64,000 nucleotides of DNA. Origin: JANQQN01 sp964519665. GTDB taxonomy: Bacteria > Myxococcota > Kuafuiibacteriia > Kuafuiibacteriales > Kuafuiibacteriaceae. A program made the translations under genes and the position numbers. This document shows, in pieces, positions 61,531 through 64,000 of the stretch. Below the pieces are notes generated by a model. It was not told the DNA's origin, ran no database searches, and saw only the letters and a program-made list of their open reading frames with translations. The stretch is from positions 106,170 to 170,169 of the forward strand of contig CAZFIV010000005.1 in assembly GCA_964519665.1 (NCBI GenBank), read 5' to 3'. Position 1 is the first letter of the stretch, and every line of letters begins with the position of its first letter.

Positions 61531-63165
61531 CTAGTACAGGTTCGTGATCTCTCGGTTCACTAGGTCGATCCGGTTCGCGGTCGGGTCCCTGGACAGTCCT
61601 GGCATTCGTAGCACCTCGCCGGTCAGCACCACCAAGAAGCCCGCGCCCGCGTTCAATTGAATGTTGCGGACCGTGATGTCGAAGTCCGACGGGCGCCCGA
61701 GGCGCTTCGGATCGTCCGACAACGATGCCTGGGTCTTCGCCATGCAGATGGGCAGCTGATCGAAGCCCTGCTCCGCGATGAGCCGAAGGTCTTTTTCGGC
61801 GCTGGTCGTGAAGACGACGCCGCGTGCGCCGTAAATCTTGGTCGCAACGGCCGTGATCTTATCGCGGACCGAATCGGTCAGGGCGTAGGTCGGCGCAAGG
61901 GGCGGAGCCTTCGGCTTGGCGACTTCAATGACCATTTGGGCGAGCTCGACCGCGCCTTCGCCGCCTTTCGAGAAGTGCTCGCAGACCGACATCCGGACGT
62001 CGCTATGGTCGCAGAACGCCTTGACGATCGCGATCTCCTCGTCGGTGTCGCTTCCGAATCGGTTCAAAGCGATCACCGGCGTAAAACCGAACCTCATCGC
62101 GCTGTCGATATGCTTGGCGAGGTTCGGCAGGCCGCGCTGCACAGCATCGGAGTCCGGCTGAGAGAGGGAATCGAACGGTCGGCCGCCGTGCATCTTGAGC
62201 GCCCGTACCGACGCCACCAACACCACCGCCACCACGTTCACGCCAGCCTGACGAAGCTTGATGTTGAAGAACTTCTCGGCCCCGAGGTCGAAGCCGAAAC
62301 CCGCTTCGGTCACCGTCCAATCTGAGAGGTGCATGGCGGTCCGGGTGGCGATTATGCTGTTGCACCCGTGCGCGATGTTCGCGAAGGGCCCGCCGTGCAC
62401 CAGAGCGGGCGTCCCTTCTTGAGTCTGGGCCAGATTCGGCATGAGGACATCGGCGAGAAGAGCCATCATCGCGCCCGTCACGCCCGTCTCGCGGGCGATT
62501 ACGGGACGGCCATCCTTGGTATAGCCCACGACGATGCGATCGATTCGTCGTCTCAAGTCGTCATAGTCCGACGCCAGGCAAAGGATCGCCATGAGCTCGG
62601 AGGCGGCGGTGATGTCGAAACTGGCCTCCCGCGGCTGGCCATTCGACTTTCCGCCGAGGCCGATGACCACTTCGCGAAGCGCGCGATCGTTCATGTCGAT
62701 CACGCGCGGCCACAGCACGCGTCGGGGCTCGAGGTCCAGATTCGACTCGAAATGGAGGTGGTTGTCGATCGCCGCCGCCAGCAGGTTGTGCGCGGACGTG
62801 ACGGCGTGAAAGTCGCCCGTACAGTGAAGGTTGATGCGGTCGGAGGGGACCAGCTGGCTGCGTCCGCCGCCCGTCCCTCCGCCTTTGACGCCCATGCAAG
62901 GGCCTAGGGACGGCTCACGGAGCGCCAGGCACACCGACTTACCGAGTCTCGACAGCGCGTTCCCGAGGCCGATGGTGGTGGTCGTCTTTCCCTCGCCGGC
63001 CTTGGTCGGGGTCATCGCGGAAACCAGCACGAGGCGGTTCGGTTCGGAACGCTCCCGGGGTCGGGAAAGCAGGTCGATGTCGACCTTCGCCAGGGTTCGA
63101 CCGTACGGTAAAAGGAGAGGATCCGGCACTCCCAGGCGGGAGGCTACGTCAGCTATTGGCAGCAC
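61531..63165 (-). CDS. fhs: Formate-tetrahydrofolate ligase
   Basis: 544 residues. Makes 10-formyl-THF from formate, THF and ATP. P-loop TPTKAGEGKTTTTIGLG (52-68), LREPSLGPCMGVKGGGTGGG, and the C-terminal ASFDITAASELMAILCLA and FGFDLGAEKFFNIK lines are typical. It starts with GTG and lacks the first 10-15 residues of many homologues. A strong hairpin ends 11 bases before the start. 10-formyl-THF is the donor used by the NRPS formyltransferase domain, but the genes are 26 kb apart. Confidence 0.95.
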   Translation of the reverse strand: MLPIADVASRLGVPDPLLLPYGRTLAKVDIDLLSRPRERSEPNRLVLVSAMTPTKAGEGKTTTTIGLGNALSRLGKSVCLALREPSLGPCMGVKGGGTGGGRSQLVPSDRINLHCTGDFHAVTSAHNLLAAAIDNHLHFESNLDLEPRRVLWPRVIDMNDRALREVVIGLGGKSNGQPREASFDITAASELMAILCLASDYDDLRRRIDRIVVGYTKDGRPVIARETGVTGAMMALLADVLMPNLAQTQEGTPALVHGGPFANIAHGCNSIIATRTAMHLSDWTVTEAGFGFDLGAEKFFNIKLRQAGVNVVAVVLVASVRALKMHGGRPFDSLSQPDSDAVQRGLPNLAKHIDSAMRFGFTPVIALNRFGSDTDEEIAIVKAFCDHSDVRMSVCEHFSKGGEGAVELAQMVIEVAKPKAPPLAPTYALTDSVRDKITAVATKIYGARGVVFTTSAEKDLRLIAEQGFDQLPICMAKTQASLSDDPKRLGRPSDFDITVRNIQLNAGAGFLVVLTGEVLRMPGLSRDPTANRIDLVNREITNLY

Positions 63166-63175
63166 GCGGCGGACC

Positions 63176-63213
63176 CTAGACTGAAGTTCGAGACCGCTCG
63201 AACTTCAGCCTAG
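63176..63213. promoter_or_regulatory. Long inverted repeat before the fhs start
   Basis: A perfect 12-bp stem (63181-63192 with 63197-63208) around a four-base ACCG loop. A one-base A/C mismatch and a CTAG/CTAG pair extend it to 17 bp. It covers the fhs leader up to 11 bases from the GTG and includes the likely AGGG ribosome site at its foot, so it may block translation or be an operator. It could also end transcription of the region to its right. Confidence 0.5.
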
Positions 63214-63271
63214 ATGAGCTCGTCGAAGGTCTCAAAGTACTTTCAAGGCTGTCTGCCAGGGATGAACCACA

Positions 63272-63487
63272 TCAGCCATGGCCGTTTCCGCACTGGGGAC
63301 ATTCGCATTGGCCCACCAGCCCGAACCAGATTCCTTTGCACCTCGAGCACCACTTGCCGCAGAGCGTGGCCGGTTCCCGGGCCAGCTTGCGCGCCCATGC
63401 CGACAAGCCCAAATCGATGAAGCCATCCGTCTTGCGTGGCTCGGGCTCACGTCCTCGAAGAAGCTGGGATAGGTCGCGGTCGTTCAT
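63272..63487 (-). CDS. Small four-cysteine zinc-ribbon-like protein
   Basis: 71 residues. C-terminal half has C-x3-CSRCKGIWFGLVGQCECP and then QCGNGHG. Several Cys pairs make a rubredoxin-like or zinc-ribbon knuckle likely. N-terminal half is charged and helical. Small proteins of this kind accompany hydrogenase genes, and it diverges from the hydrogenase gene at 63664, but no family was recognised. Coding support is composition only. Confidence 0.45.
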   Translation of the reverse strand: MNDRDLSQLLRGREPEPRKTDGFIDLGLSAWARKLAREPATLCGKWCSRCKGIWFGLVGQCECPQCGNGHG

Positions 63488-63663
63488 CGAGTCTGGATAT
63501 ACAGAGTTCGAACGCTTGCGTACGAGCCTTGAGGACTTCGCGAACGACGCTTCCTACGCGCTGAGTCATCAATTCTGTTCCTTGTTGTCGATGCGGTTTG
63601 TCGTTTGGCCTCCGTCGCCGGGAGACATTCGTCTCCGGCGCGGACTTCAACAAGGGGTGCTCG

Positions 63664-63951
63664 ATGACGAACGTATTATGGCTTCAGGGCGGCGCGTGTT
63701 CCGGCAACACGATGTCGTTTCTCAACGCGGAAGAGCCGAGCGCAGTCGACTTGGTCACTGACTTTGGCCTCAACCTTCTTTGGCACCCGTCCTTGGGCAT
63801 GGAGCTCGGGCCGGCCGTCAAACAGATTCTCGATGACTGCGTGTCCGGCAAGATCCAACTCGACGTGTTCGTTTTCGAGGGTACGGTCATTCAAGCACCG
63901 AACGGCACCGGCCATTGGAATCGCTTTGCCGGCCAGCCCATGATGAACTAG
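63664..63951 (+). pseudogene. hhyS: [NiFe]-hydrogenase small subunit, group 1h-like, broken at its 3' end
   Basis: ATG 63664 behind AAGGGGTG. TNVLWLQGGACSGNTMSFLN, then AEEPSAVDLVTDFGLNLLWH and LDVFVFEGTVIQAPNGTGHW, is the N-terminus of the small subunit of high-affinity, oxygen-tolerant (actinobacterial-type) hydrogenases. The cluster-binding Cys is followed by SGNT, as in that group, instead of a second Cys. The frame stops at TAG 63949, after about 95 of an expected 330 or so residues. The +1 frame is open to the window edge, so a single missing or extra base is possible, but neither continuation matches convincingly. 63488-63663 upstream would hold its promoter. Confidence 0.7.
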
Positions 63952-64000
63952 GAGACTTGCTCCGAGCGAAGCGTGACAAAGAAGCGGACTTTGGGCGCTC

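Overview
The window is about 64 kb of high-GC DNA, most likely from a member of the Myxococcota or a close deltaproteobacterial-type lineage. This rests on: lipoproteins with Asp-Ala-Gly-Pro repeats (DAGPPDPVPDAG style), a full Tol-Pal operon, a giant multiheme cytochrome, a hybrid NRPS/PKS locus with a monooxygenase inside an adenylation domain, many GTG/TTG starts, and ten ATGA/GTGA four-base stop-start overlaps. It is chromosomal and mostly gene-dense. No tRNA, rRNA, IS element or CRISPR array was seen. One 100-N assembly gap lies at 20089-20188 inside a protein tandem repeat. The TolC-like gene runs off the left edge; a hydrogenase small-subunit gene at the right edge is broken.

Region by region: (1) 1-4563, minus strand: a three-gene type-I-secretion-like operon (ABC, HlyD adaptor, TolC) whose ABC ATPase has lost every catalytic motif, with a divergent NhaR-like LysR regulator. 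(2) 5638-12013, minus strand: metallophosphoesterase, MoaA, an EgtD-like methyltransferase coupled to an LTA4-hydrolase-type M1 peptidase, and a TrmH/SpoU RNA methylase. (3) 12295-18147, plus strand: a secreted cytochrome with 30 CxxCH motifs, overlapping an outer-membrane beta-barrel gene, then an M50 membrane protease. This looks like an extracellular electron-transfer unit. (4) 18230-21311: a small winged-helix-like protein, an LTD-domain lipoprotein with the assembly gap, and an LMW-phosphatase-like protein. (5) 28895-21345, minus strand: tolQ-tolR-tolA-tolB-pal followed without spacing by a Ppx/GppA phosphatase, a PilJ/NarX-like histidine kinase and a NarL-type regulator. (6) 29113-30393: a second lipoprotein.

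(7) 30487-41962, plus strand: the most striking locus. Five GGACGTTT boxes at exact multiples of 11 bp precede a two-gene assembly line. The first protein is formyltransferase, truncated condensation half, glycine-type adenylation domain interrupted by a luciferase-like monooxygenase, and carrier. The second is KS-AT-KR-DH-carrier-TE, with KR and DH in reversed order. One loading and one extension module suggest a very small formylated product. (8) 42092-47004: a pseudo-receiver, a GT2 glycosyltransferase, small membrane protein, MscS channel, VOC protein behind a truncated AraC gene, and an Rpn-family nuclease/transposase-like protein. (9) 47113-55967: housekeeping genes prmC, prfA, DUF1385, a DUF309-hydrolase fusion, NAD kinase, Nudix, ygfZ and rho. 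(10) 56190-63951: a LigA paralogue lacking the catalytic lysine, a cNMP-binding protein, four unrecognised small proteins, formate-THF ligase with a strong hairpin before its start, a small zinc-ribbon protein, and the start of a group 1h-like [NiFe]-hydrogenase small subunit.
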